Shown here: piece after piece, positions 46,478 through 54,955 of the stretch
Layout: each line of letters starts with the position of its first letter
Position numbering within the stretch: position 1 is the stretch's first letter
Assembly: GCA_958427895.1 (NCBI GenBank)
Contig: CAUADW010000001.1
Span: 62,001 to 126,000 of the forward strand
Length of the DNA: 64,000 bases
Source: an uncultured Collinsella sp.
Lineage (GTDB): Bacteria > Actinomycetota > Coriobacteriia > Coriobacteriales > Coriobacteriaceae
Reading direction: 5' to 3'
Position numbers and translations under genes: made by a program
The notes under the pieces: generated by a model
Database searches by the model: none
Seen by the model: the letters and a program-made list of their open reading frames with translations, nothing else
What the model was told of the DNA's origin: nothing

Positions 46478-46515
46478 AAGCGAGATGCCTGCGACTTGCA
46501 GGCATCTCGCTTTAT
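46478..46515. terminator. Terminator of guaB
   Basis: Perfect 15-base arms (46478-46492 and 46498-46512, AAGCGAGATGCCTGC) with a 5-base loop lie between guaB and leuS. Confidence 0.85.
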
Positions 46516-46560
46516 CTAAATAACGTGGTTGAAACTCAACCTTTATATGAGGCTCTTACC

Positions 46561-48072
46561 TTATCGATAAGACACAGACTGCTGCGAATCCTTCACGACT
46601 ACGTCGTGGGCGCCGCCTTCGACGATGGAGGTGGAACTGACCAGCGTTAGGCGTGCCTTTTCCTGGAGCTCGGGGATCGAGAGGGCGCCGCAGTTGCACA
46701 TCGTGGACTTGACCTTGTAGAGCGTGCCGCCCACGCCGTCCTTAAGAGAACCGGCGTAGGGAACGTAGGAGTCGACGCCCTCGACGAAGCTGAGCTTCGC
46801 GGCGCCGCCCAGGTCGTAGCGCTGCCAGTTGCGGGCACGCGCAGAACCCTCGCCCCAGTACTCCTTCATGTACTGGCCGTTGACGTTGACGCGCTCGGTC
46901 GGGCTCTCGTCAAAGCGGGCGAAGTAGCGGCCCAGCATCATAAAGTCGGCACCCATGGCAAGGGCGAGCGTCATGTGGTAGTCGTAGACGATACCGCCGT
47001 CGGAGCACACGGGCACGTAGACGCCGGTCTCCTCGTAGTACTCGTCGCGAGCGCGGCAGACGTCGATCAGCGCGGTGGCCTGGCCACGGCCGATGCCCTT
47101 GGTCTCACGGGTGATGCAGATGGAGCCGCCGCCGATACCAACCTTGATGAAGTCGGCACCGCAGTCGGCCAGGAAGCGGAAGCCCTCGGCGTCGACGACG
47201 TTGCCGGCACCGACCTTGACGTCCTCGCCGTAGTTGGCGCGGATCCACTCGATGGTGCGCTTCTGCCACTCGCTGAAGCCCTCGGAAGAGTCGATGCACA
47301 GGACATCGGCGCCGGCCTCGATGAGCAGCGGCACGCGCTCGGCATAGTCGCGGGTGTTGATACCGGCGCCGACCATGTAGCGCTTGTCGTTATCGAGCAG
47401 CTCGTTGGGGTTGGTCTTGTGACTGTCGTAGTCCTTGCGGAACACAATGCCCATGAGGTGATCGTTATCGTCGACGATGGGCAGGGCGTTGAGTTTGTTG
47501 TCCCAGATGACGTCATTGGCAACCTTAAGGCTGATGTTCTTGTCGCCCACGATGAGCTGCTCACGCGGGGTCATGAACTCGGAGACCTTCGTCTGGTGGT
47601 CATCGCGGCTGGGGCGATAGTCACGGCTGGTGACGATGCCCAGGAGCTTACCCTTGGGAGTGCCGTCGTCGGTAACCGGCATGGTGGAGTGACCGGTCTT
47701 CTCCTTGAGCTCGATGACCTGCTCCATGGTCATGTCGGGGGTCAGCGTGGAATCGGACTGAACGAAGCCGGCCTTGTGATCCTTGACGGCCTTGACCATA
47801 GCGGCCTCGGACTCGGCGCTCTGGGAACCGTAAATGAAGGACAGGCCACCCTCGGTAGCGAGCGCGACACCCATGTCGACGCCCGAGACGGACTGCATGA
47901 TGGCGGAAACCATGGGGATGTTCAGGGTGATTGCCGGCTTCTCACCGCGCTTGAAGCGGGTCAGCGGCGTCTTAAGAGAGACGTTGTTGGGGATGCACTG
48001 CGAGGACGAGTAGCCAGGGACCAGCAGATACTCCGAAAACGTGTGGGACTCACCGGGAAAGAACGTAGCCAT
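46561..48072 (-). CDS. guaB: IMP dehydrogenase (divergent type)
   Basis: It oxidises IMP to XMP, the committed step of guanine nucleotide synthesis. It has 503 residues from the ATG at 48072, preceded by GGAG. A TIM barrel is interrupted by a CBS pair (about 105-225). The catalytic loop is [10 protein letters not shown] with Cys319, where most enzymes have PGSICTTR. The mobile flap keeps the Arg-Tyr dyad (NWQRY), and [11 protein letters not shown] matches the conserved EGVEG.VPY. The divergence marks a less common IMPDH branch, not loss of function. Confidence 0.92.
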   Translation of the reverse strand: MATFFPGESHTFSEYLLVPGYSSSQCIPNNVSLKTPLTRFKRGEKPAITLNIPMVSAIMQSVSGVDMGVALATEGGLSFIYGSQSAESEAAMVKAVKDHKAGFVQSDSTLTPDMTMEQVIELKEKTGHSTMPVTDDGTPKGKLLGIVTSRDYRPSRDDHQTKVSEFMTPREQLIVGDKNISLKVANDVIWDNKLNALPIVDDNDHLMGIVFRKDYDSHKTNPNELLDNDKRYMVGAGINTRDYAERVPLLIEAGADVLCIDSSEGFSEWQKRTIEWIRANYGEDVKVGAGNVVDAEGFRFLADCGADFIKVGIGGGSICITRETKGIGRGQATALIDVCRARDEYYEETGVYVPVCSDGGIVYDYHMTLALAMGADFMMLGRYFARFDESPTERVNVNGQYMKEYWGEGSARARNWQRYDLGGAAKLSFVEGVDSYVPYAGSLKDGVGGTLYKVKSTMCNCGALSIPELQEKARLTLVSSTSIVEGGAHDVVVKDSQQSVSYR

Positions 48073-48153
48073 GTTTCTCCTTTTTTCCATGCGACCGGTC
48101 GGCTGCAGGCCTCGTAGGACCCAGCCCAACCTTGGGCGCCCAATACTGGGGAA

Positions 48154-48182
48154 GTATCTTAACGCACTTTGACTGCTACAAT
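48154..48182 (-). promoter_or_regulatory. Promoter of guaB
   Basis: TTGTAG (48182-48177) and GATACT (48159-48154) are 17 bases apart. A small hairpin (GCCCA/TGGGC, 48125-48138) follows in the leader. Confidence 0.6.
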
Positions 48183-48257
48183 GCATGTTTTAAGAAGAGC
48201 ACACGAGGGTTTGACGCAGGCTTTGCGTTTGCCCAGCAAACACTTTAGCGGGGAGAC

Positions 48258-48611
48258 GTGGAGCACATGGAGTACAAGACGACGGCAAAGTTGGTCATTC
48301 AAGCGTGCGACAAGGATCTGCCGGGCGTGTTCGGCCACGGCTGCGTCTTGCTGCTGCAGGGTATTGCCCGCGAGCACTCGCTGAACCGCGCCGCCAAGAG
48401 CATGGGCATGGCGTATTCCAAGGCTTGGCGCATTGTGAACGAAGCCGAAGGCCAGCTGGGCTGCAAGCTCATCGAGCGCGACGGCGCCCGCGGATCCACG
48501 CTCACGCCGGCCGGCGAGCGTGCCATAGCGGTCTACGAGGAGCTGCAGGCCGACATCAACAACGTCATCGCCACCAAAGCCAACGCCCTCATTGCAAGTA
48601 TCAAAGAGTAG
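48258..48611 (+). CDS. ModE/LysR-like winged-HTH regulator
   Basis: This is a 117-residue DNA-binding protein. LNRAAKSMGMAYSKAWRIVNEAE is the helix-turn-helix of ModE's N-terminal domain, split across residues about 38-60, followed by the wing region KLIERDGARGSTLTPAGE. The molybdate-binding half of ModE is absent, as in many small homologues. Either the GTG at 48258 or the ATG at 48267 may start translation. It diverges from guaB and is convergent with the PLP-fold gene across a palindrome. Its target is not evident. Confidence 0.82.
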   Translation: MEHMEYKTTAKLVIQACDKDLPGVFGHGCVLLLQGIAREHSLNRAAKSMGMAYSKAWRIVNEAEGQLGCKLIERDGARGSTLTPAGERAIAVYEELQADINNVIATKANALIASIKE

Positions 48612-48651
48612 CCAATTTGGGACGGGGCCTTATAGCCACACAACCCCTTCT

Positions 48652-48726
48652 CATAAGTTGCGGTGAAATAGGGACTGTTTATGCGGTTAAAGCCGTAAAT
48701 CAATCCCTATTTCACCGCAACTTATG
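48652..48726. repeat. Long palindrome, AATAGGGACTG type
   Basis: Perfect 23-base arms (48652-48674 and 48704-48726, starting CATAAGTTGCGGTGAAATAG) enclose an inner imperfect stem (TTTATGCGG and CCGTAAA region). It fills the gap between convergent genes. Confidence 0.88.
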
Positions 48727-48744
48727 AAGTCGAGGATGATTTAG

Positions 48745-49737
48745 CTAGTTGCGGAGGGCATTATCTAGGGTGGCGGCCACGATCAAGGGGTCGTCGGTGC
48801 CGGCGAAGAGGCGGATGGTGCTCCCCTGCTTGCCGCGTGGAGCCGAAAGGCGCGTCGTTGCGCCGCCGGCGGACGATGTGCGAAACTCCCCGGACAAAGC
48901 ATCGAACAGCTCGCCCGCACTACGCTCGATAAGATCAAATTCAACTGCCGGGCCAAAGCCGTGCTCGAGGATTCCCGTTGCAACAGCATGGTCGGGATGC
49001 GAGCTCAGCCCGGGATAGCGTACGTTGCGCACCATCTCGTTGGCGGCCAGATACTCGGCCAGCGCACGGGCGCGATCGAAATGCGCCTGCATGCGGACAT
49101 CGAGCGAGTCCAGCCCGCGCTCCAGCACACCGGCCTCGTCAGCAGGCATATCAAGCTTGGCCAAGCCACAGCCCTCAAGCAGGGCATGCGCGCACTCGGC
49201 AGCAGCATCCACACGATGGCGCTTGAGCTGCGAGCGCGCGACCGATACGGCAACCAACTTGCGCGGAGCCTTGCCGGCGCACACGCGGTCGAGCGCCTCG
49301 AGCGACAGCACGGCACCCAGCCGCAGCGGATCGCAGCCAAAAGCCGACGCCACGGTGTTGTCAACAACCAGCAGCGCATGGGCCTCACGCGCCGCCCGAC
49401 CCAGCGCACGCAGATCGGGCACACGCAGACCAAACCCGCCGATGGAGTTGACGAACCACCACAGGTGCGGCCCCTCGGCATCAAACGAAGCATCAAAGCC
49501 CTCGGACGCAGCGGCAAACGCCTCGGCGGACGACGAGCCCACCAGCGCGACATCGCAGCAATCAAAGCCGCTCGCAAACGCATCGACAAAGTCGTCCGCA
49601 AAGGCCACCAGGCGGTCACCGGGACGCACAATCCCCAGCTGCGACAGCCCTGCCGGCACATGCGGGGCCGCAAGCAACTGCGCCTCACGCGCGCCGGCCC
49701 TCAAAGCCCAAGCCTCTTCTAGCTGTTGCACGTCCAC
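48745..49737 (-). CDS. Cys/Met-metabolism PLP-fold protein lacking the usual lysine
   Basis: The sequence resembles cystathionine gamma-synthase/beta-lyase enzymes in its large domain (LLVVDNTVASAFG, DPLRLGA) and C-terminal domain (GSTIRLFAGTDDPL). By eye, the TKYLNGHSD segment that carries the Schiff-base lysine aligns to DRVCAGKAP, so arginine replaces the lysine. The N-terminal part is also shortened (330 residues versus about 380), and the YxR phosphate motif is not seen. It may be a non-catalytic relative; a shifted lysine (AGKAPRK) is the alternative. The GTG at 49737 with AAGGGA upstream is the preferred start. It begins right after the scrB terminator. Confidence 0.7.
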   Translation of the reverse strand: MDVQQLEEAWALRAGAREAQLLAAPHVPAGLSQLGIVRPGDRLVAFADDFVDAFASGFDCCDVALVGSSSAEAFAAASEGFDASFDAEGPHLWWFVNSIGGFGLRVPDLRALGRAAREAHALLVVDNTVASAFGCDPLRLGAVLSLEALDRVCAGKAPRKLVAVSVARSQLKRHRVDAAAECAHALLEGCGLAKLDMPADEAGVLERGLDSLDVRMQAHFDRARALAEYLAANEMVRNVRYPGLSSHPDHAVATGILEHGFGPAVEFDLIERSAGELFDALSGEFRTSSAGGATTRLSAPRGKQGSTIRLFAGTDDPLIVAATLDNALRN

Positions 49738-49759
49738 GCGGCACCGTCCCTTCATAAAC

Positions 49760-49796
49760 AAAAACCCACGATGCGGGTGTTCCCCGCATCGTGGGC
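49760..49796 (-). terminator. Intrinsic terminator of scrB
   Basis: Perfect 13-base arms (CCCACGATGCGGG, 49765-49777 and 49783-49795) are followed by TTTTTG on the minus strand. Confidence 0.9.
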
Positions 49797-49833
49797 AACG
49801 GCTGCAGTATAGCGCCGATATGCGACGAATCGC

Positions 49834-51375
49834 CTAGATGTTGAGCGTGTGATAGTTCACGCTCGCACCCGGAGCGTCAACGGTCACGCCATAGGCCTCG
49901 GGATAGATGCGCGTCGAAAACACGAGCGCGCCATCATTCACAAACACCTCGACCGACGAGACGTCGCCAACAATACGCACGTTGCGCACCTCATCGACGG
50001 GCTCCCAGCGCACGGTACGACCGCAGCCGGCAGAAGCGCGGCCCTCATCGGTAAATCGCATCTCAAAGCGCGAGGGCAGCTCGCCCTCGGCGGGCACAAA
50101 CGCCAGCTTCAGCTCGCCATCAACGATTGCGGTAAATGCGCCGTCGACACCGTCGACAACAACGTCAAAGCAGGTGTCGCCGGCAACCTCCAACGAACCC
50201 TCCCCCATACGCACCGAGGCATAATGGTGCTCGATCTCGCGCACCGGCTGCTGCAGCACCACGCCGCCGGCACCGGCTGTAAGCTCACGCGGCACTGTCA
50301 TGCAGTGCTGCCAGCCACACGCCACGGTGGGCGCATTGTCATAGGTCGGCTCATCGGGCATGCCCATCCAGCCAATCAGAATGTGGCGACCATCCTCGGC
50401 CGTGAACTCCTGCGGAGCATAGAAGTCAAAGCCGGCGTCCCACAGGCGGAACTCGCCCAGCTCATAAGCGTCCTTGCCACCCGTAATGTTACCCGTAACG
50501 GGCATGTAGCCCGCTGCATACACATTGCCGCGGTCCCAACGACCGCCCTCGAGCCCCTGGGGAGAGAAAGACAGAAACCTTGCCGGCACGCCGCCATCCG
50601 CCTCAAGCTCCAGATACCCCGGGCACTCCCACATAAAGCCAAAGCGCTCGGGGGTAGACACGCGGCTCTCGAGCTCCCAACTCAGCATATCGGCCGAGCC
50701 ATACACCAGGATCTCGCCCACATCGCGCCCGGCACCCTCGCCGTGCATCGCGCAAAATCGACTATCGACATGCGGCCCATCCACGCGACGACGCGCGCCC
50801 AGCACCATGTGGTAACGCCCATTATCATCGCGCCACACCTTGGGATCGCGCACATGGCAGGTCAAATCCTCGGGATAATCCTCGGACGCCAGCACCACAC
50901 GCTTTTGGCTGAACTCCCGACCGGCAAGGCCATCAACGCTCTCGACATAAACAGTATCGGCGCGGCGGCCGGTATTGACGTAGTCGTACGTGCCGTCTGC
51001 ATCGGAGAGTTTAACGTTGCCTGTGTACAGTACGCGAATGCGGCCGTCCTCGGCAAGCGCGGAGCCCGAATACACGCCATGGCAATCGAACGGCTCGTCG
51101 GGCAGCAGCGGGGCGCCAACGTAGTTCCACGTCATAAGATCGCGACTCGTCGCATGGCCCCAGGCCTTAACGCCACCCTCAACATCAAACGGCGCATATT
51201 GAAAATAGGCATGGAACACGCCATCTGCCTGGCAAAGACCGTTGGGGTCATTGAGCCAACCCGCCGGCGGCATAATGTGGAAATGCTGGCCATACGCGCC
51301 ATGACCGCACTCAGAGGCGGCAGCGTCAACAGCGGCAACCAGCTTTGCAAGGTCGCGACCAAGTGCATTAGACAT
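49834..51375 (-). CDS. scrB: Sucrose-6-phosphate hydrolase (GH32)
   Basis: It splits sucrose-6-phosphate delivered by the PTS into glucose-6-phosphate and fructose. It has 513 residues. The five-bladed propeller shows WLNDPNG at about 40-46 (nucleophile aspartate), CHVRDPKVW (RDP transition-state aspartate) and WECPGY (acid/base glutamate). A C-terminal beta-sandwich follows. The enzyme has no signal peptide, consistent with cytoplasmic substrate. It lies 107 bases after scrA. Confidence 0.93.
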   Translation of the reverse strand: MSNALGRDLAKLVAAVDAAASECGHGAYGQHFHIMPPAGWLNDPNGLCQADGVFHAYFQYAPFDVEGGVKAWGHATSRDLMTWNYVGAPLLPDEPFDCHGVYSGSALAEDGRIRVLYTGNVKLSDADGTYDYVNTGRRADTVYVESVDGLAGREFSQKRVVLASEDYPEDLTCHVRDPKVWRDDNGRYHMVLGARRRVDGPHVDSRFCAMHGEGAGRDVGEILVYGSADMLSWELESRVSTPERFGFMWECPGYLELEADGGVPARFLSFSPQGLEGGRWDRGNVYAAGYMPVTGNITGGKDAYELGEFRLWDAGFDFYAPQEFTAEDGRHILIGWMGMPDEPTYDNAPTVACGWQHCMTVPRELTAGAGGVVLQQPVREIEHHYASVRMGEGSLEVAGDTCFDVVVDGVDGAFTAIVDGELKLAFVPAEGELPSRFEMRFTDEGRASAGCGRTVRWEPVDEVRNVRIVGDVSSVEVFVNDGALVFSTRIYPEAYGVTVDAPGASVNYHTLNI

Positions 51376-51482
51376 ATCAAAGTCCTAACGGATCGAAAGT
51401 AACAAGGCGCCAGAGAACGGCACCAGATACGGGAAACGCCCGTGAGCATACAACCCGCGGGCATCCCCTCAATCAAAAGCTC

Positions 51483-52883
51483 TTAGGCCTGCTCGGAAGC
51501 CTTGGGCTCGTCCTTGTACAGGACAAACGAGACGGCAAAGGACACGACCGCGGCGACCGCAAACATGATCGCGTACTGCACGGGCTGGGCCAGGCACAGC
51601 AGGATACCGAAGATACCCGTAACGCCCGTGCCGGAGGCGGCAAGCGAGGTGAGCGCGCAGACCAGGGCACCGCAACCGCCGCCGATGCAGCCGGCGATGA
51701 AGGGCTTAAAGAAGCGCAGGTTCACACCAAAGATGGCAGGCTCGGTAATGCCCATGAAGGCGGACAGAGCCGAAGGAAGCGCCAGGCCCTTGATCTTGGC
51801 ATCGCGGGTCTTAAAGGCAACGGCAAGTGCGGCGCCACCCTGGGCGATATTGGCAGCGCTGGCGATGGGCAGCCAGTAGGTCACGCCATACTGGGCGAGC
51901 TGGCCCAGGTCGATGGCGGTGTACATCTGGTGGATACCGGTAACGACCGTGGGAGCATAGAACAGGCCGACGATAAAGGAACCGATGCCGAAGGGCAGGG
52001 TCAGCAGGGCCTGGATCAGACCGAGGATGGCGTTCTCGGCCCACACGAAGATGGGGCCGACGGCAACGAGCGTCACGAGCACGGTCACGAACACCGAAAC
52101 GAGCGGGGTCACAAAGAGGTCGAACATCTCGGGAACGATCTTGTGCAGGCGCTTCTCGAGGAAGGCCAGAATGGCACAAGCGATAACGATGGGGATCACA
52201 TGGCCCTGATAGCCGACCCACTCAAAGCTGTACACGCCGGGGATGACGTTGACCATGGTCTGCACGCCCTCGGAGGCAACCGTATAGGCGCTCTGCAGCG
52301 AGGAGTTGATGAATGCACCACCGACGACGGCGCCCAGATACGGGTTGGCGCCAAAGGCCTTAGCGGCGGAGTAGCCGATCAGGATTTGCAGAATGCCAAA
52401 GGACGTGCCCGAAACCAGGTCGGCGATCTTGTAGATAAAGTTATTGGTATCGAGCGCGATAAAGCCGTTAGAGGCCATAAAGTTGAGGGCGCTCATAATG
52501 CCCAGCAGCAGGCCCGAAGCCACGATGGCGGGGATGATGGGAACAAAGACGTCGCCGAGCACCTTAATGGCACGCATAAAGATGTTCTGCTGCTGTGCCG
52601 CGGCCTCCTTGACCTCGGCCTTGGTGGCAGCCTCGACGCCACTGAGCGCAATGAACTCGTCGTAGACCTTGTTGACGGTGCCAGTGCCAAAAATAATCTG
52701 GAGCTGGCCCTGGGCCTCAAAGACGCCCTTGGCGCCGTCGATATTCTCGAGGACCTCCTTGTCGACCTTGGCGTTATCGGCAATCACCAGGCGCAGACGC
52801 GTGGCGCAGTGTGCGGCCGAAACAACGTTGCCGGCGCCACCGATGTTGTCGAGCACCTCTTGGGCTGATTTGCGGTAGTCCAT
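51483..52883 (-). CDS. scrA: Sucrose-specific PTS transporter EIIBC
   Basis: It imports and phosphorylates sucrose. It has 466 residues. The EIIB domain comes first with the phospho-cysteine in AAHCATRLRLVI (about residue 26), followed by an EIIC domain of about ten helices. There is no EIIA domain, so it must borrow one. The ATG at 52883 follows AAAGGGAAG. Sucrose is inferred from the scrB and scrR neighbours; the EIIBC family also includes trehalose and beta-glucoside transporters. Confidence 0.9.
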   Translation of the reverse strand: MDYRKSAQEVLDNIGGAGNVVSAAHCATRLRLVIADNAKVDKEVLENIDGAKGVFEAQGQLQIIFGTGTVNKVYDEFIALSGVEAATKAEVKEAAAQQQNIFMRAIKVLGDVFVPIIPAIVASGLLLGIMSALNFMASNGFIALDTNNFIYKIADLVSGTSFGILQILIGYSAAKAFGANPYLGAVVGGAFINSSLQSAYTVASEGVQTMVNVIPGVYSFEWVGYQGHVIPIVIACAILAFLEKRLHKIVPEMFDLFVTPLVSVFVTVLVTLVAVGPIFVWAENAILGLIQALLTLPFGIGSFIVGLFYAPTVVTGIHQMYTAIDLGQLAQYGVTYWLPIASAANIAQGGAALAVAFKTRDAKIKGLALPSALSAFMGITEPAIFGVNLRFFKPFIAGCIGGGCGALVCALTSLAASGTGVTGIFGILLCLAQPVQYAIMFAVAAVVSFAVSFVLYKDEPKASEQA

Positions 52884-52939
52884 GACTTCCCTTTCCTCCA
52901 ACGGGCGCATTTGCACCCGGCCATCTTTGACACTTACAC

Positions 52940-52979
52940 TGTAATCGTTTTCAGTTTCATATGTCTGTAATCGTTTTCA
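52940..52979 (-). promoter_or_regulatory. Two tandem LacI-type operators ahead of scrA
   Basis: TGTAATCGTTTTCA occurs twice, at 52940-52953 and 52966-52979, 26 bases apart. It matches the half-sites of the palindrome near scrR. These lie 57-96 bases before the scrA ATG and are probably ScrR binding sites. Confidence 0.8.
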
Positions 52980-53067
52980 TAGTAGGATGAACGGTAGGAA
53001 AAAGCCGGCGAAAGGTAGTTATAAGGCAAAAACAGGCGACTCAGAGGCGGGCAGATGTGCTCAGGGT

Positions 53068-54048
53068 CTAGACATTCATAAGCTGATGGCCGAGCTTGAG
53101 CGTCTTGAGACCGCTCTCCCCCTCCACGCCATCGAGCGTGTTGAGCAACATATTGGTCGCCTCGACGCCACTGGTCAGGTAGCCGTAATGCACGGTGGGA
53201 ATGCCGCCCGTCAGCGCGCGCAAAAACGCGTTGTCGCCAAAACCACTCACGCGGTGTATACCCTCGCCCATGCCGCGAACCTCATCGATGGCACGCAGCG
53301 CGCCGGCCGCCATGGTGTCGGTCGCGCAGGCGATAAACGAAACATCGGGAGCGACGGAAAGCAGTTCACGTGCTGCACCATAGCCTGAGTCGAGCGTAAA
53401 CGAGCCCAGGCGAATCAAGGCGGCATCGAGCGGGTTACCCGCGGCGCGCAAGCCGGCCTCAAAACCGCGACGACGGTCGAAACCGGCCGCGCGGTCCTCT
53501 TCGGAAACTCCAATGTAGGCGATCTTGCCGTCCACGCGACCCGCAAGCGCACGGCCCAGCTCAAAGGCAGCCTCGTAATCGTCGTGATAGACACACGCCG
53601 CGCCCTCGACATGCTGACCGATCAGCACAATGGGCACGCGGCACGAGTCAATCGCCCGACGGTGCTCGTCAGTGATCATGGTTGCCACCAGCACAATGCC
53701 ATCAACCGGATGATTTTGGAATAAATCGAGGTATTCGAGCTCACGATCGGCCGCGTTGTCGGTGTTGGCAAGCAGCATCTGGTAGCCACGGCGACCGAGC
53801 ACCTGACCAATGCCGGCGGTAATGCGGCTCACGGATTCCGAGTTGATCTTAGGTACGATGACGCCGATGAGCTTGGTGGAACCGGTGCGCAGCGCGCGAG
53901 CCTGGCTGGATCGCACGTATCCGGTCAGCTCGATTGCCTGCTTAATGCGCTCGGCCTTGTCCGCCGAGATATATCCACCGTTGAGGTAGCGCGAGACGGC
54001 GGCGCTCGAAACGCCGGCCAGCTCGGCCACATCTTTCATCTTAACCAC
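53068..54048 (-). CDS. scrR: LacI-family sucrose regulator ScrR
   Basis: This repressor likely senses fructose or a sucrose derivative and controls scrAB. It has about 326 residues. The N-terminal HTH and hinge read KDVAELAGVSSAAVSRYLNGG, followed by a periplasmic-binding-protein-like sensor domain. The GTG at 54048 has AGGGG upstream; an ATG three codons later is an alternative, and the longer frame lies over the operator. It heads the scr genes on the same strand. Confidence 0.87.
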   Translation of the reverse strand: MVKMKDVAELAGVSSAAVSRYLNGGYISADKAERIKQAIELTGYVRSSQARALRTGSTKLIGVIVPKINSESVSRITAGIGQVLGRRGYQMLLANTDNAADRELEYLDLFQNHPVDGIVLVATMITDEHRRAIDSCRVPIVLIGQHVEGAACVYHDDYEAAFELGRALAGRVDGKIAYIGVSEEDRAAGFDRRRGFEAGLRAAGNPLDAALIRLGSFTLDSGYGAARELLSVAPDVSFIACATDTMAAGALRAIDEVRGMGEGIHRVSGFGDNAFLRALTGGIPTVHYGYLTSGVEATNMLLNTLDGVEGESGLKTLKLGHQLMNV

Positions 54049-54063
54049 GAGCACCCCTGTCAT

Positions 54064-54085
54064 TGAAATCGCTTTCACCATAATA
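54064..54085 (-). promoter_or_regulatory. scrR operator and -10
   Basis: TGAAATCGCTTTCA (54064-54077) is a near-perfect LacI-type palindrome with central CG. A TATTAT -10 (54085-54080) lies just upstream. Position at the transcription start suggests autorepression. Confidence 0.72.
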
Positions 54086-54130
54086 CCCGCGAACGCGCTC
54101 AATGAATCAACTCGCCCATCCAGGTCGAGC

Positions 54131-54281
54131 AAACGTCAGCGAGCGGGCAGCTGCCGTGGCGAGGTGCCACGAAAGAGGAGCGAAGCGTACTTTATGTACG
54201 CGAGCGACGGTTTGAGCGGCAGATCGTCCGGCAGATGCCCGCGAAGCGTCGAGCGGTCCGGCGTTTGTTAAAACGCCGGAA
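54131..54281. other. Multibranched inverted-repeat element
   Basis: Nested arms suggest a branched fold: GCGGGCA (54143-54149) with TGCCCGC (54236-54242), CTGCCG (54151-54156) with CGGCAG (54217-54222), an inner GTGGC/GCCAC hairpin (54156-54170), and GCGTAC/GTACGC (54185-54201). A second hairpin CCGGCGTTT/AAACGCCGG (54259-54280) ends the stretch. It lies 3' of the pel operon and 5' of scrR. Confidence 0.55.
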
Positions 54282-54286
54282 CATAG

Positions 54287-54952
54287 TTAGCCGTGATATT
54301 CGCCGTTGTATTGGATCAACGTCAGGTCTTCAACGCCGTCGAGCGCGCGGATGGCATCGGCATAGGGCATATCCACACCGTCCGAGAACACCTCGACGGC
54401 CATCTCGACCTTGTCGCCGCGCATGGTCTTTGACTTGACGGTGAACTTGGTACGCCCAAACGCGCGCACGATATCGTCGCCGGTGGTCTGGCCCGTGTAA
54501 TGGATGACCATCATGTACACGCGCGCCTTGTCCTGGTGGCTCGCAAAGCCGGCGATCATCACCACGATCACCACCGCCGTGAGCCCCACGAGCGCGTACA
54601 TGCCGGCGCCGGCCGTAATGCCCGTGGTAATGGCCCAAAACAAATACAGCAGGTCGAGAGGGTCTTTGACCGCCGTACGGTAGCGGACGATAGACAGAGC
54701 ACCGACCATACCGAGCGAGATGACCACGTTGGTCGAGATCGCGAGCGTGACCATGCAGGTAAGCACGCACATGCCCACGAGTGTTACGGCAAAGCTGCGC
54801 GAATACACCACGCCGGTAAAAAAGCGCTTGTACACGTAATTGATCAGGATGCCCATGGCGAGCGCCACGAGCAGCGAAAGGCCAATCTTGGCAGGGTCGA
54901 CCTGGCCAAACGCCTCTAAAACGGAGTTCTTAAAAAAGTCCCTGGTGCTCAT
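54287..54952 (-). CDS. DUF4956 membrane protein
   Basis: The protein has 221 residues. Three to four membrane helices span about 22-132, and a soluble domain of about 85 residues follows. The family motif SIVRYRTAVKDPLDLLYLFW is at about 87-106. DUF4956 genes often sit beside VTC-domain and CotH genes, and the trio recurs in many bacteria. Its activity is unknown; a regulatory or transport role for polyphosphate or surface modification is guesswork. It starts three bases after the VTC gene and is last in the operon. Confidence 0.88.
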   Translation of the reverse strand: MSTRDFFKNSVLEAFGQVDPAKIGLSLLVALAMGILINYVYKRFFTGVVYSRSFAVTLVGMCVLTCMVTLAISTNVVISLGMVGALSIVRYRTAVKDPLDLLYLFWAITTGITAGAGMYALVGLTAVVIVVMIAGFASHQDKARVYMMVIHYTGQTTGDDIVRAFGRTKFTVKSKTMRGDKVEMAVEVFSDGVDMPYADAIRALDGVEDLTLIQYNGEYHG

Positions 54953-54955
54953 GGT

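Noticed and set aside
48745..49761. Pseudogene or frameshift in the PLP-fold gene
   Set aside because: The frame is intact with normal codon use, so it is treated as a real but divergent protein.
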